A DNA stretch of 64,000 bases from Roseiarcus sp963726105 (GTDB lineage: Bacteria > Pseudomonadota > Alphaproteobacteria > Rhizobiales > Beijerinckiaceae), in NCBI GenBank assembly GCA_963726105.1, contig CAVSBJ010000024.1, positions 496,001 through 560,000 of the forward strand, read 5' to 3'. This document shows positions 18,735 through 27,247 of the stretch, piece after piece; within the stretch, counting starts at the first letter, position 1, and every line of letters begins with the position of its first letter. Below the pieces are notes generated by a model. That model did not search any database, was not told where the DNA came from, and saw nothing but the letters and a program-made list of their open reading frames with translations. Made by a program: the position numbers and the translations under genes.

Positions 18735-19545
18735 ACGCGCTCGCGGCCGCGGAACTTGGCTCGCTCCTGACCGGCGATGGTCTTGATCCAGCCGAAGGCC
18801 TCCTCGATCCGCTTGCGGATGCGTTGGCTGACCGCATAGCCCGCGTGCCGCGTGGTGCGGCCGTCGATCGCCTACGAGCGGCCGTTCGTGTTCTGCGCCA
18901 CGTGAGGCGTCGCGTTCATCGAGCGCAGTTCATTGATGAAGTCCTCGGCGTCGTAGGCCTTGTCGGCGCCGAGCGTGATCGGCTTCGGCCGATCGGCGCG
19001 CGGTTCGATCAGGTGCAGCGCCGCGATCCGCTCGGCATGGCCGTTGGCCTCGGTCAAGCAGGCGTCGACGACGAGGCCGTTGCGGTTCTCCATCAGCGCA
19101 TGCCCCATGAAGCAGAGCTTGGCTTCCTTGCCCGGTCCCTTGCGATAAAGCCGCGCCTCCGGATCGGTCGTCGAAACGTGCGTCTCGTTGGAGCGCCTCT
19201 GGCCGTGGAAGTCCGTCTCGCGGTTCCGCCCGCCTCCTGGCGCCGGCGGATCGCCCGAGCCGTCCTTCAGCCGGAAGCTAGGAGGTCGCACTCCAGCCGC
19301 TCCATCAGTTGCCGCTCGGAGCGAATCGAATAGAACGCCTGCAACAGCATCGCCCGCAGGAGCTTCTCAGGCCGGATCGAGGGCCGGCCGCTCCGCGAAT
19401 ACAGCCCCGACAACTCTCCCGAAAGCGCCGTCAGCGCGTCGTTCACGGCCCCGCGGATGATCCGAAGCGGATGGTCCTTGCCAACTCGCCCCTCGAGATC
19501 GACCGAACTGAACAGCGACCCCGACCGCTCATCCCCGCCCCTCAT
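18735..19545 (-). pseudogene. IS5-family transposase remnant with central deletion
   Basis: The minus strand starts MRGGDERSGSLFSSVDLEGR at 19545, runs through LLRAMLLQAFYSIRSERQLM and then, near 19285, jumps frame and sequence to the middle region FRLKDGSGDPPAPGGGRNRE, KLCFMGHALMENRNGLVVDA and the Asp block TLGADKAYDAEDFINELRSM. The central part with the first catalytic Asp is missing. A TAG (18880-18882) interrupts before AIDGRTTRH, and the C-terminus is cut by the IS3 right end at 18734. Confidence 0.75.
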
Positions 19546-20028
19546 CCGTCGCCTCCGCCAAAACGCGAGACGACAGAATCACAGCACGATTCCGCTCGCC
19601 AGAGACTTTTTCAACGGCCTGCTAGGAAGCGAGAACTCCGGGGACTGGGAGCGGAGAAGGCGCCCGACTTAGCGAAGGATACGACGCTCCTATGGAAGTT
19701 CACCCATTGCCTGACACGATGAGCCAATCAGCAGCGCAACGGAAATTCGAGAAGCTTTGCAAGCCAGATCGCTGGCTCGCGATCGATCGGGCGAAAGCCT
19801 ACAAGGCCGACTGTCGAGCAGGGAAGAAAACACCCAAAGCGCACGGTGAACTGGCTCGGCGATCGCGAGTTCGAATCCTAGACGGGGCCCCTTGAAACGC
19901 AAGGATTTTTCCTTTGATTGATTTGGATTTCCTTGCGCGAAGCTCGCCCGCAAGTTGTGGCGGCGCCTCTGGCTAGCAGCACCGGCTGGAGCCGCCGCCA
20001 TCGCCGGCGAAATGCGGCTGAATGTGGC
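19546..20028. other. Intergenic region between IS pile and htpG
   Basis: Roughly 480 bases. It holds a tRNA-T-arm-like motif (GTTCGAATCC at 19869-19878) followed by a short hairpin AAGGATTTTTCCTT near 19902, but no foldable tRNA. A 67-codon frame over this motif (19692-19895) is not credible as a gene. This is the boundary between mobile and core DNA. Confidence 0.4.
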
Positions 20029-20057
20029 CTTGCATCTACGCCGCGCCGCCCCGATAT
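20029..20057 (+). promoter_or_regulatory. Candidate heat-shock (RpoH) promoter for htpG
   Basis: CTTGCA at 20029-20034 and CCCCGATAT at 20049-20057, spaced by 14 bp, resemble the alphaproteobacterial sigma-32 consensus (CTTGNN, then CCCCATNT). It lies about 60 bp before the htpG start, where such a promoter is expected. Supported by sequence resemblance and gene identity only. Confidence 0.4.
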
Positions 20058-20115
20058 GCGGTTCGCCGCGCCCTTCGGGCGGCATTTCCGAATTCAACAT
20101 TATGCGAGGGTTCAC

Positions 20116-22020
20116 TTGACCGCCGACGCCCAGACCCCGACCACCGAAGCCGCGACCCAGAGCTTCGAGGCCGACGTTTCGCGCCTGCTGCAACTCATGG
20201 TCCATTCGGTCTATTCCGACCGGGAGATTTTCGTCCGCGAGCTTGTCTCCAATGCCGCCGACGCCTGCGAGAAGCTCCGCTACGAGTCGATCGCCAAGCC
20301 TGAACTGATCGAGGATGGCGCGCCATTCGCGATCGAGATCACGATCAATCCCGACGCCAAGACGCTAACCTTCTCGGATAACGGCATTGGCATGACCCGC
20401 GAGGACCTGACGAGCGGGCTTGGCACCATCGCTCGCTCAGGCACCAAGGCCTTCCTCGATAAGCTCGCGGTCGAGGACGCCAGCAAGGAAGCTTCCTCCC
20501 TCATCGGCCAATTTGGCATCGGCTTCTATTCGTCGTTCATGGTCGCGGACGAAGTCACCGTCGATACCCGCCGGGCCGGGACTATGCAAGCCTGGCGCTG
20601 GACGTCGGACGGCAAGGGCGCTTTCACCATTGCCCCGCTCCCGCTCGAAAACGCGCCGAAGCGCGGGACCAGCGTCACCCTGCATCTGAATGACGCCTCG
20701 CAGGAATTCCTCCAGCCGCGGACGCTCGAGCGCATCATCCGCGACCATTCCGGCGCGGTCGCGGTGCCGATCGACCTCGTCGAGAAACTCGGCGCCGAGA
20801 AGCGTCGCATCGCGGATGGCGCGGCGATCTGGGCCAAGCCCAAATCCGAGGTGACGGCGGAGGAATACACGGAGTTCTACCGCGGGCTTTCCGGCCAGTT
20901 CGACGAGCCGGCGCTCACCTTGCATTGGCGCGCCGAGGGACGGCACGAATATACGGTGCTCGCCTTCATCCCGGGCTCGCGCCCGTTCGACCTGTTCGAT
21001 CCGGCGCGAAAAGGTCGCAACAAGCTCTATGTGCGCCGCGTCCTGATCACCGAGGACGCCGACATCCTTCCCGGCTGGCTGCGCTTCGTGCGCCTCGTCG
21101 TGGATAGCGCCGATCTGCCGCTCAATGTCTCGCGCGAGCTGATCCAGAAGAGCGATGTGTTCGCGGCGATCCGCAAGGGCGTGACGAACCGCGTGGTGCA
21201 GGAGCTTGGCAAGCTCGCCGAAGCCGAGCCCGAGAAGTTCGCCAAGATCTGGGAGCATTTCGGCTCGGTGATCAAGGAAGGGCTGTACGAGGACCCGGAA
21301 CGCCGCGACGGCCTGTTCAAGATCGCCCGCTTCGTCACCACGACAAACCCAGCAGGCGACCGAACGCTTGCGCAATATGTCGCGTCCCTGCGCGAGAACC
21401 AGACGGCGATTTATTATCTCACCGGCGACGACGCCAAGCGCCTGGCGACGAGCCCGCAGCTTGAAGGGTTCAAGGCGCGAGGCGTCGAAGTGCTGCTGCT
21501 CGCCGATCCGGTCGACGCCTTCTGGGTCTCGACGGCCGCGGGCTTCGACGGCAAGCCGTTCAAGTCCGTGAGCCAGGGCGCAGCCGACATCAAGTCGATC
21601 GCCCTCGTCGAGGGCGCGAACGCGCCAGCCGAGGCGTCCGGCGACGTGGCGACGTTGTTCGCCTTCTTCAAGCAGACTCTGGGCGACGAGGTCGCGGAGG
21701 TTCGCGCCTCCGACCGCCTGACCGACAGCGTCGCTTGCCTTATCGCGCCCGAATTCGGCCCCGACCGGCAGCTCGAAAAGATGCTCGCCGCGCACGGGCG
21801 GATCGGCGACCGCGCGAAGCCGATCCTCGAGCTCAATCCCACGCACCCTCTGACCCTTGCGCTCGCCGGGCGCTTCAGGCAAGGCGCGGACAAGCCGCTG
21901 ATCGAGGACGCCGCCTGGCTCGTGCTCGATGAGGCGCGGCTCATGGAGGGCGCGAGCGTCGAGGACCCGGCGGCCTTCGGCGCGCGGCTCAGGCGGGTGA
22001 TGGAAAAGGCGCTGGGATAG
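20116..22020 (+). CDS. htpG: Molecular chaperone HtpG (Hsp90)
   Basis: A 634-residue bacterial Hsp90, a cytosolic ATP-dependent chaperone dimer. GHKL ATPase motifs are in order: ELVSNAADACEKLR (Mg/ATP-binding Glu and Asn), FSDNGIGMTREDL, GTIARSGTKAF, and GQFGIGFYSSFMVAD. The middle domain has PLNVSRELIQKSD. I choose TTG at 20116 (Leu-Thr-Ala-Asp-Ala-Gln...) because GAGGG precedes it by five bases and the length then matches the family; an in-frame ATG at 20056 would add about 20 atypical residues and overlaps the candidate promoter. Single gene, intact, separated from the downstream aminotransferase by 110 bp. Confidence 0.95.
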   Translation: MTADAQTPTTEAATQSFEADVSRLLQLMVHSVYSDREIFVRELVSNAADACEKLRYESIAKPELIEDGAPFAIEITINPDAKTLTFSDNGIGMTREDLTSGLGTIARSGTKAFLDKLAVEDASKEASSLIGQFGIGFYSSFMVADEVTVDTRRAGTMQAWRWTSDGKGAFTIAPLPLENAPKRGTSVTLHLNDASQEFLQPRTLERIIRDHSGAVAVPIDLVEKLGAEKRRIADGAAIWAKPKSEVTAEEYTEFYRGLSGQFDEPALTLHWRAEGRHEYTVLAFIPGSRPFDLFDPARKGRNKLYVRRVLITEDADILPGWLRFVRLVVDSADLPLNVSRELIQKSDVFAAIRKGVTNRVVQELGKLAEAEPEKFAKIWEHFGSVIKEGLYEDPERRDGLFKIARFVTTTNPAGDRTLAQYVASLRENQTAIYYLTGDDAKRLATSPQLEGFKARGVEVLLLADPVDAFWVSTAAGFDGKPFKSVSQGAADIKSIALVEGANAPAEASGDVATLFAFFKQTLGDEVAEVRASDRLTDSVACLIAPEFGPDRQLEKMLAAHGRIGDRAKPILELNPTHPLTLALAGRFRQGADKPLIEDAAWLVLDEARLMEGASVEDPAAFGARLRRVMEKALG

Positions 22021-22130
22021 GCGCAACGGGGCTTTGGAGGGCGGTTCTCCGAGGCGGTTCGTCTCTTCTGCTTGCTCCGCGGCCCCAGCTTTGCCAAAAG
22101 GAGCCCTCACCCCCCGGAGACACACTCGCA

Positions 22131-23324
22131 GTGACCGCCATCAAGGCCGCCTTTGAGCGCATCGGCGAGGAAAACGCCTTCGCCGTGCTGGCGCGAGCGG
22201 CTGAATTGCAGCGCCAGGGGCGCGACATCATCAATCTCGGCATCGGCCAGCCCGATTTCAAAACGCCGCCGCATATCGTCGAGGCCGCCGTCAAGGCTTT
22301 GCGCGACGGCGAGCACGGCTATACCGACGCGACGGGGATTGCGCCCTTGCGCGAGGCGGTCGCGGAAGATCTGCATCGGCGCCTAGGCACGGACGTGTCC
22401 CCCGATCTCATCATGATCGTCCCCGGCGGCAAAGTGACGATGTTCATGGCCATCGAGATGTTCGGCGAAAAGGGCGTCGACATCGTCTATCCCGATCCGG
22501 GCTTTCCCATCTATCGCTCAATGATCGAGTTCACCGGCGCGCGCCCGATTCCGATCCCCATGCGGGAGGAAAACGGCTTCGCCTTCTCGGCGGACGAGAC
22601 GCTCGCGCTGATGACGCCAGAGACCCGGCTCATCATCCTCAATTCGCCTGCGAACCCGACCGGCGGCGTCACGCCGAAAAAAGAGATCGACAGCCTCGTC
22701 GCGGGCCTCGCGCGCTTCCCGAAAGCGGCGATCCTGTCGGACGAGATTTATGGCCAGCTCACTTACGATGGCCTCGCGCATCAGACGCTGCTCGACTATC
22801 CGGAAATTCGCGACCGCCTTATCCTGCTCGATGGCTGGTCGAAGACCTATGCGATGACGGGATGGCGGCTCGGCTATTCCGTCTGGCCCAAAACTTGGCG
22901 TGATGTCGCGCGAAAGCTGGCGGTCAACTCCTATTCCTGCGTCAATTCTGCCGCTCAATTCGCCGGGATCGCGGCGCTGAAGGGGCCTCAAGACTCAGTC
23001 GGCGCCATGGGCGCGGAATTCGACCGCCGGCGCAAGGCGGTGACAGCTGGCCTCAACCGTCTTCCTGGCGTTCGAGCGGCGACGCCGAAAGGCGCGTTCT
23101 ACGCCTTTCCAAATATTTCGCACACTGGCTGGAAAGCCAAGCCGCTCGCTTCGTCGCTGTTGCAGGATGCGGGCGTGGCCACGATCGGGGGCCCCGACTT
23201 CGGCGTCTATGGCGAGGGGTACTTGCGGCTCTCCTACGCCAACTCCTTGGACAATATCGAGCGCGCGCTCGAGCGCATCGGGGATTACCTCAGCGGCCCC
23301 CCGCGCGCCGCGTCGGGCTTGTGA
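22131..23324 (+). CDS. Class I/II pyridoxal-phosphate aminotransferase (aspartate type)
   Basis: A 397-residue fold-type I aminotransferase. INLGIGQPDFKTPPHIVEAA near the N-terminus, LNSPANPTGGVTPKKEI (carboxylate/PLP-binding Asn), SDEIYGQLTYDGL (PLP Asp and Tyr) and the Schiff-base lysine in LLDGWSKTYAMTGWRLGY are all present, as is the C-terminal Arg region YLRLSYANSL. Start is GTG 22131 following GGAGACACACTCGCA; no better ATG exists. Closest known roles are aspartate or broad-specificity amino-acid transamination, but substrate cannot be fixed from sequence. It stands alone between htpG and a small exported protein. Confidence 0.9.
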   Translation: MTAIKAAFERIGEENAFAVLARAAELQRQGRDIINLGIGQPDFKTPPHIVEAAVKALRDGEHGYTDATGIAPLREAVAEDLHRRLGTDVSPDLIMIVPGGKVTMFMAIEMFGEKGVDIVYPDPGFPIYRSMIEFTGARPIPIPMREENGFAFSADETLALMTPETRLIILNSPANPTGGVTPKKEIDSLVAGLARFPKAAILSDEIYGQLTYDGLAHQTLLDYPEIRDRLILLDGWSKTYAMTGWRLGYSVWPKTWRDVARKLAVNSYSCVNSAAQFAGIAALKGPQDSVGAMGAEFDRRRKAVTAGLNRLPGVRAATPKGAFYAFPNISHTGWKAKPLASSLLQDAGVATIGGPDFGVYGEGYLRLSYANSLDNIERALERIGDYLSGPPRAASGL

Positions 23325-23362
23325 CGCGCTCCTTCAGGTCCTTTTCGGTGATTAAGGTGATC

Positions 23363-23773
23363 ATGCGACCTCTTGTTTTTGCCGCCGCCGCGATCGTCTT
23401 TTGCCCGTTGGCCCATGCCGAGGATGCGCATCCCTCGCAAGCGGCCTGCGACGCCGCCAAAATTGGCGCTCGCGAGCTTGCCGACTGCCTGAGAACCACC
23501 GCCGATAAGGCCGACAGGGAGCTCGCGGCGGCCGTCGAGGCGGCGATCAAATCGATCGACGCGCGCCCAGGCCTGCTCTCCTCGCAAAAGGGGCGCTGGC
23601 GCCGCTCGCTCAATGACGCCCAGGGACAATGGGTTGCATGGCGCGATTCGGAATGCCAGGACGTTGCGCCGTTCGAATCGGGCATGGACGCGAAGGCCGG
23701 CGATCCGCGCCTGCGCTGTATCATCGACTACGACGCCGAACGCGTGTCGAGCCTCAAGGCGCGGTATCGTTGA
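23363..23773 (+). CDS. Exported LprI-like (DUF1311) protein
   Basis: A 136-residue protein with a clear Sec signal peptide (MRPLVFAAAAIVFCPLAHA, cleavage after about residue 19). The mature part carries cysteines spaced as in lysozyme-inhibitor LprI/DUF1311 proteins: ACDAAK, DCLRTTADKADRELAAAV, WVAWRDSECQD, LRCIIDYDAERVSSLK. ATG 23363 is preferred over an in-frame GTG at 23321 because of AAGGTG upstream and the signal peptide beginning right there. Function in the periplasm is not established; the family includes inhibitors of host lysozyme. Confidence 0.75.
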   Translation: MRPLVFAAAAIVFCPLAHAEDAHPSQAACDAAKIGARELADCLRTTADKADRELAAAVEAAIKSIDARPGLLSSQKGRWRRSLNDAQGQWVAWRDSECQDVAPFESGMDAKAGDPRLRCIIDYDAERVSSLKARYR

Positions 23774-23850
23774 GCGGCGATCCCCGCCGCGCGCCGAGCT
23801 GGTTTCCCTAAACGCCAGTCGCGGCTCAATGCCGCTGAAGGAGATCAGCT

Positions 23851-24834
23851 TTGGCAAGTCTTGAAGGCCTTGGCTACGTCGTCGATTGGTTTGATCGTGG
23901 ATCTTATCGGCGCGAGGACCCGGTCGAGGTTGCCAGCCTTCGGGCCCGCGAGGATGCGCGCGCGCTCCTGATCGCTCGCGAGATGCCGGTATCGCGGAAC
24001 ACCGGGAACGGACTCGATCCGCTCTTTCCGATGAGCGAGATTGCGGCGCTTGGCGGGTCGCAAGTCGAAGCCTTCCTGGGCCTCACGCCCAATGGCGCGC
24101 CGATCTTCATCGCTCTTCTGCCTGATGAGGCTGTCGAACTGCGCGCGGACACGAGCGACGGATTTCTCGACCGGCGCGTTCTGGTCGTGCCGGGTCGCGA
24201 GGACCTGAAGCTCGTCGACCTGCGCTCGATTGCGATGGGCAGCCTCCTGCCACAAGACCAGACGGCGATGCTGGCGGCGGCCAAGGCGCTCATGAACTGG
24301 CACACGCGCCATCGCTTCTGTTCGAATTGCGGGTCGCCGACCGAAGTCGCGGTCGCGGGCTGGCGGCGCGATTGCCCGGTGTGCAAAGCGTTCCATTTCC
24401 CGCGCACCGATCCGGTCGTCATCATGCTCGCGGTGGATGGCGAGGCCTGTCTGCTCGGTCGTCAGCCGAGGTTTCCCAAGGGCATGTATTCGGCGCTGGC
24501 CGGGTTCGTCGAGCCCGGGGAAACCATCGAGGCTGCGGTCAGGCGCGAAGTCCGCGAGGAGGCCGGCGTCGCCTGTCGAGCGGTGCAGTACTTTGCCTCG
24601 CAGCCCTGGCCTTTCCCCGCCTCGTTGATGATCGGCTGCTTTGCTGAAGCGGAAAGCCGGAGCCTCGAGGTTGATCGCGTCGAACTGGAGGACGCCCGAT
24701 GGTTCAGCCGCGATGAGGCGATCGCGCTCATCGAAGGCCGTCACCCGCAGAATCTCACAGCCCCAACGCCGATGGCGATCGCCCACCACTTGCTCAAGCG
24801 CTGGGCGTATAATGCCGTAATCTTCGGAGAATGA
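23851..24834 (+). CDS. nudC: NADH pyrophosphatase / RNA deNADding Nudix hydrolase
   Basis: A 327-residue NudC. It cleaves NADH to NMNH and AMP and removes NAD caps from RNA 5' ends. The zinc ribbon is visible as FCSNCGSPTE and RDCPVCKAFHFPRTDP; the Nudix box is GFVEPGETIEAAVRREVREE; the SQPWPFPASLM motif that distinguishes NADH pyrophosphatases follows. TTG start at 23851 is set by GAAGGAGATC eight bases before it. Intact; followed by a convergent gene after a 337-bp gap. Confidence 0.93.
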   Translation: MASLEGLGYVVDWFDRGSYRREDPVEVASLRAREDARALLIAREMPVSRNTGNGLDPLFPMSEIAALGGSQVEAFLGLTPNGAPIFIALLPDEAVELRADTSDGFLDRRVLVVPGREDLKLVDLRSIAMGSLLPQDQTAMLAAAKALMNWHTRHRFCSNCGSPTEVAVAGWRRDCPVCKAFHFPRTDPVVIMLAVDGEACLLGRQPRFPKGMYSALAGFVEPGETIEAAVRREVREEAGVACRAVQYFASQPWPFPASLMIGCFAEAESRSLEVDRVELEDARWFSRDEAIALIEGRHPQNLTAPTPMAIAHHLLKRWAYNAVIFGE

Positions 24835-24856
24835 AATCCGCTCCCCGCCGCGCGGG

Positions 24857-24899
24857 CAAAAAAAAGCGGATCGGCTAGGAGGGGGCCCGCCGATCCGCT
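24857..24899 (-). terminator. Rho-independent terminator reading leftward
   Basis: A perfect 11-bp stem AGCGGATCGGC / GCCGATCCGCT (24865-24875 and 24889-24899) preceded on the plus strand by eight A (24858-24865). On the minus strand this is a GC-rich hairpin followed by a U-tract, so it ends transcripts coming from the right, some 270 bases past the carboxypeptidase stop. Confidence 0.8.
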
Positions 24900-25171
24900 A
24901 GCTCTCGTGGAGTTCATTTCGGTCCGACTTGGCGCTCGGGGGCTGGGGGGCAAGAAAACCGAGCAAACCGCGAACCGATTCCACGGGGGCACTGTCTGAA
25001 GATGGCTCCCCGTTGCGGCGCCCGCTTGACGACAAGCTGGCCAAACTAAGGCATTTCGTAAAATTATTTTGCGCCCTATCCGACCGTTATTGGTCTGAGC
25101 AAAGAAGTACGATCACAACATAGTTGAAAATTTGAATCGCCAGCTTGGCGCTCGACCCGCGGATCTCAGAT

Positions 25172-26494
25172 TCAATTCGTGGATACGTCCTTCTTCTCCA
25201 ATTTTTCCGGCGCGCTCTTCGCAGGTTTGTGGGCCGCCATGCTTTTCTCGGAATGTCCCGCCGGCTTGTGCTTGGATCTGGGTGAAGCCCGGACGGGAAC
25301 GCCCGCGTCTCCCTCAGGCATCGTCGCAGCTGCGGAGAAACTGTCAGCGGACAGGGTCTTGTTCCCCACCGCGGCGGCAGTTTCAGTGATCCGGTGCGCG
25401 GTCAGCGCCGACCCCTTCCACCCTGGCGCGGGACCGATGTAGACGGGCACCGGATCGAAGCGGATCCTTTCATTGGTGAGCTCGGTGTGCACGACGGCTG
25501 GAGTCAGAAGCGCCGCCAAGGGGAGGGGGAGCATCCCGCCGCGTGCCGCAGCAGCCTCAGCCTCTTGAGCAATGCCGTCATCTTCGGCAGCGGCGAGCGC
25601 CGCGGCGTTGCGATGCAGGCACACGTCGGCCCGCATGTTGGGCGCGGCGCCTGAGCCCGACGGCAACGATTCCAATGAGCCGTTGCCCCCGCCCAACGCG
25701 AAGCCACGATCGAAGAGGTCCGCGGCTTCCTGGTTGCGCGATCTCGCCGACGGCGCGCCGAGCACGACCACGATCAAATGCCGTCCGGCATGATTGGCGC
25801 TCGCCACCACATTGAAACCCGCCGGACAGGTGAAGCCCGTCTTCATTCCGTCGGCGCCAGGGTAGCGGCCGAGGAGACCATTGTGATTGGGGATGTATCG
25901 GTTGCCCAATTGAATCGCGCCGATGCTGAAGAGATCGGCGTGGTCCGGAAACTCACGCAGGAGCGCGCGGGCGATAATGGCCATGTCGCGGGCCGAGGAC
26001 ACGTGCGCGGGATTGTGCAGTCCGTTGGGGTTGACGAAATGCAATTCATGCAGGCCCAGCCGCTGCGCGTCGGCATTCATGTCGTCCGCAAAGGCTTCGA
26101 TCGAGCCCGAAACGCCCTCAGCCACCATCACCGCGACATCGTTGGGCGACTTGACCATCAGCATCTTGAGCGCATTGTCGAGGGTCACCTGGGTTCCAGG
26201 CCGGAACCCCATTTTCGACGGCGGCATTCGCGCCGCGCGAGCCGACATGACGAGCGGCGTATCGAAGGTGAGTTTGCCGCTTCGCACCGCGTCCAGGGCG
26301 ACATAGACCGTCATCAGTTTTGTGAGCGACGCCGGGTACCACGGAGCGGTCGCTTCGTTCTGCATCAGCACCTGGTTGCTGTCCGCGTCGACGACCAGGT
26401 AAGGGGTCGCCTGCGCCGACGCAGCGCCAAGCGCAAGCGCGGCGGCGAAGCCAAACAGCGCGCGTCGTCCGATCGAGCGCCGGCCAAATGGCAT
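25172..26494 (-). CDS. D-alanyl-D-alanine carboxypeptidase (PBP5/6, DacF type)
   Basis: A 440-residue exported serine peptidase that trims the terminal D-Ala from peptidoglycan pentapeptides. A signal peptide (ALFGFAAALALGAASAQA) precedes the catalytic S11 motifs: SxxK in YPASLTKLMTVYV, SxN in VKSPNDVAVMVAEG and KTG in DGMKTGFTCPAGFN. The C-terminal third is Ala/Pro/Lys-rich and low in complexity (KPAGHSEKSMAAHKPAKSAP), longer than the usual membrane anchor. ATG at 26494 begins the leader. Its transcript probably ends at the hairpin at 24857-24899. Confidence 0.9.
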   Translation of the reverse strand: MPFGRRSIGRRALFGFAAALALGAASAQATPYLVVDADSNQVLMQNEATAPWYPASLTKLMTVYVALDAVRSGKLTFDTPLVMSARAARMPPSKMGFRPGTQVTLDNALKMLMVKSPNDVAVMVAEGVSGSIEAFADDMNADAQRLGLHELHFVNPNGLHNPAHVSSARDMAIIARALLREFPDHADLFSIGAIQLGNRYIPNHNGLLGRYPGADGMKTGFTCPAGFNVVASANHAGRHLIVVVLGAPSARSRNQEAADLFDRGFALGGGNGSLESLPSGSGAAPNMRADVCLHRNAAALAAAEDDGIAQEAEAAAARGGMLPLPLAALLTPAVVHTELTNERIRFDPVPVYIGPAPGWKGSALTAHRITETAAAVGNKTLSADSFSAAATMPEGDAGVPVRASPRSKHKPAGHSEKSMAAHKPAKSAPEKLEKKDVSTN

Positions 26495-26644
26495 GTTTGC
26501 GTTCCCCGCAATGTCCCGAAACTCAGCCCTTTCTAGTGGAGAATGGCCGGAATCTCAAGAACGGACAGCGGTTAACCGAGGCTCTGTGGGGAGCCGGCAT
26601 GGACAAATGAGGTCAAGGTTGGTTGGCGCAGATGATGCTCACGC

Positions 26645-27247
26645 TCAAACGATGTGGAACCGTTGCTTCGCCGGATCGACCGTCTCCCCAGGCGGGAAAT
26701 GCGGCGCAATGATGTCGCCGCAGCTTGCCGCGAGCCCAGTAAGCGCGGCCTCCGTCTCTCCCGCGGCGAGCGGTCCGAGCGCCTCATTGACGGCGGCTTG
26801 CCATTGCGCCTGGGGGACGACGCGCTCCGCGTCCTCGGCTGGAACGATGCGGATGTAATGCTCGGCCAGCGACACATAGATGAGAGCGCCGCAACGCGAG
26901 CGGTCGATCCCGCGCAGGACGAACTGCGCGAGCGCGGCGCGGTGGCCAGCCGAGCGCGCAACGCGCTTCGGGATCAGCCACCGCCGTAGCGGCGGCAGTG
27001 AGAGCAGCACGGAGGCGAGAATAGCGACGAGCAGTTGAGCGACGTAGATGCGGTGCGCGGAAAGCTCGGTGAACACCAGCAGCGGCAGCGGTGTTGCGAG
27101 GGCGAGAACGCAGGCGCCAAGGAGAAACTCCCCGTCGAGAGAGGTAGAGGCCCCGGCGAGCACACAGACGAGCGGGGCTCTGGTCTTGAGTTGCGCGGCG
27201 TCGAACGCGGCCTCGACGCGCGCCGCCGCGTCCGGGTCGAGAATCAT
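26645..27247 (-). CDS. TPM-domain membrane protein
   Basis: A 200-residue protein starting MILDPDAAARVEAAFDAAQL with two hydrophobic segments (GEFLLGACVLALATPLPLLV and VAQLLVAILASVLLSLPPL), followed by a TPM-like C-terminal domain (RCGALIYVSLAEHYIRIVPA). ATG at 27247 overlaps the stop of the upstream TPM gene (TGATG), which indicates translational coupling. Third member of a LemA-TPM-TPM set; these are thought to act at the envelope, but the biochemical role is unknown. Confidence 0.72.
   Translation of the reverse strand: MILDPDAAARVEAAFDAAQLKTRAPLVCVLAGASTSLDGEFLLGACVLALATPLPLLVFTELSAHRIYVAQLLVAILASVLLSLPPLRRWLIPKRVARSAGHRAALAQFVLRGIDRSRCGALIYVSLAEHYIRIVPAEDAERVVPQAQWQAAVNEALGPLAAGETEAALTGLAASCGDIIAPHFPPGETVDPAKQRFHIV

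Noticed and set aside
19692..19895. Small frame ending RSRVRILDGAP over a GTTCGAATCC motif, suspected tRNA 3' end or att site
   Set aside because: The flanking bases do not pair as a T stem (GCGAG against CCTAG) and no upstream cloverleaf can be built, so neither the protein nor a tRNA is supported.
20437..22125. A 562-codon open frame antisense to htpG
   Set aside because: It is the shadow of a highly biased GC-rich gene on the other strand; the translation has no domain and is rich in Arg, Ala and Glu as such shadows are. The htpG frame is certain.
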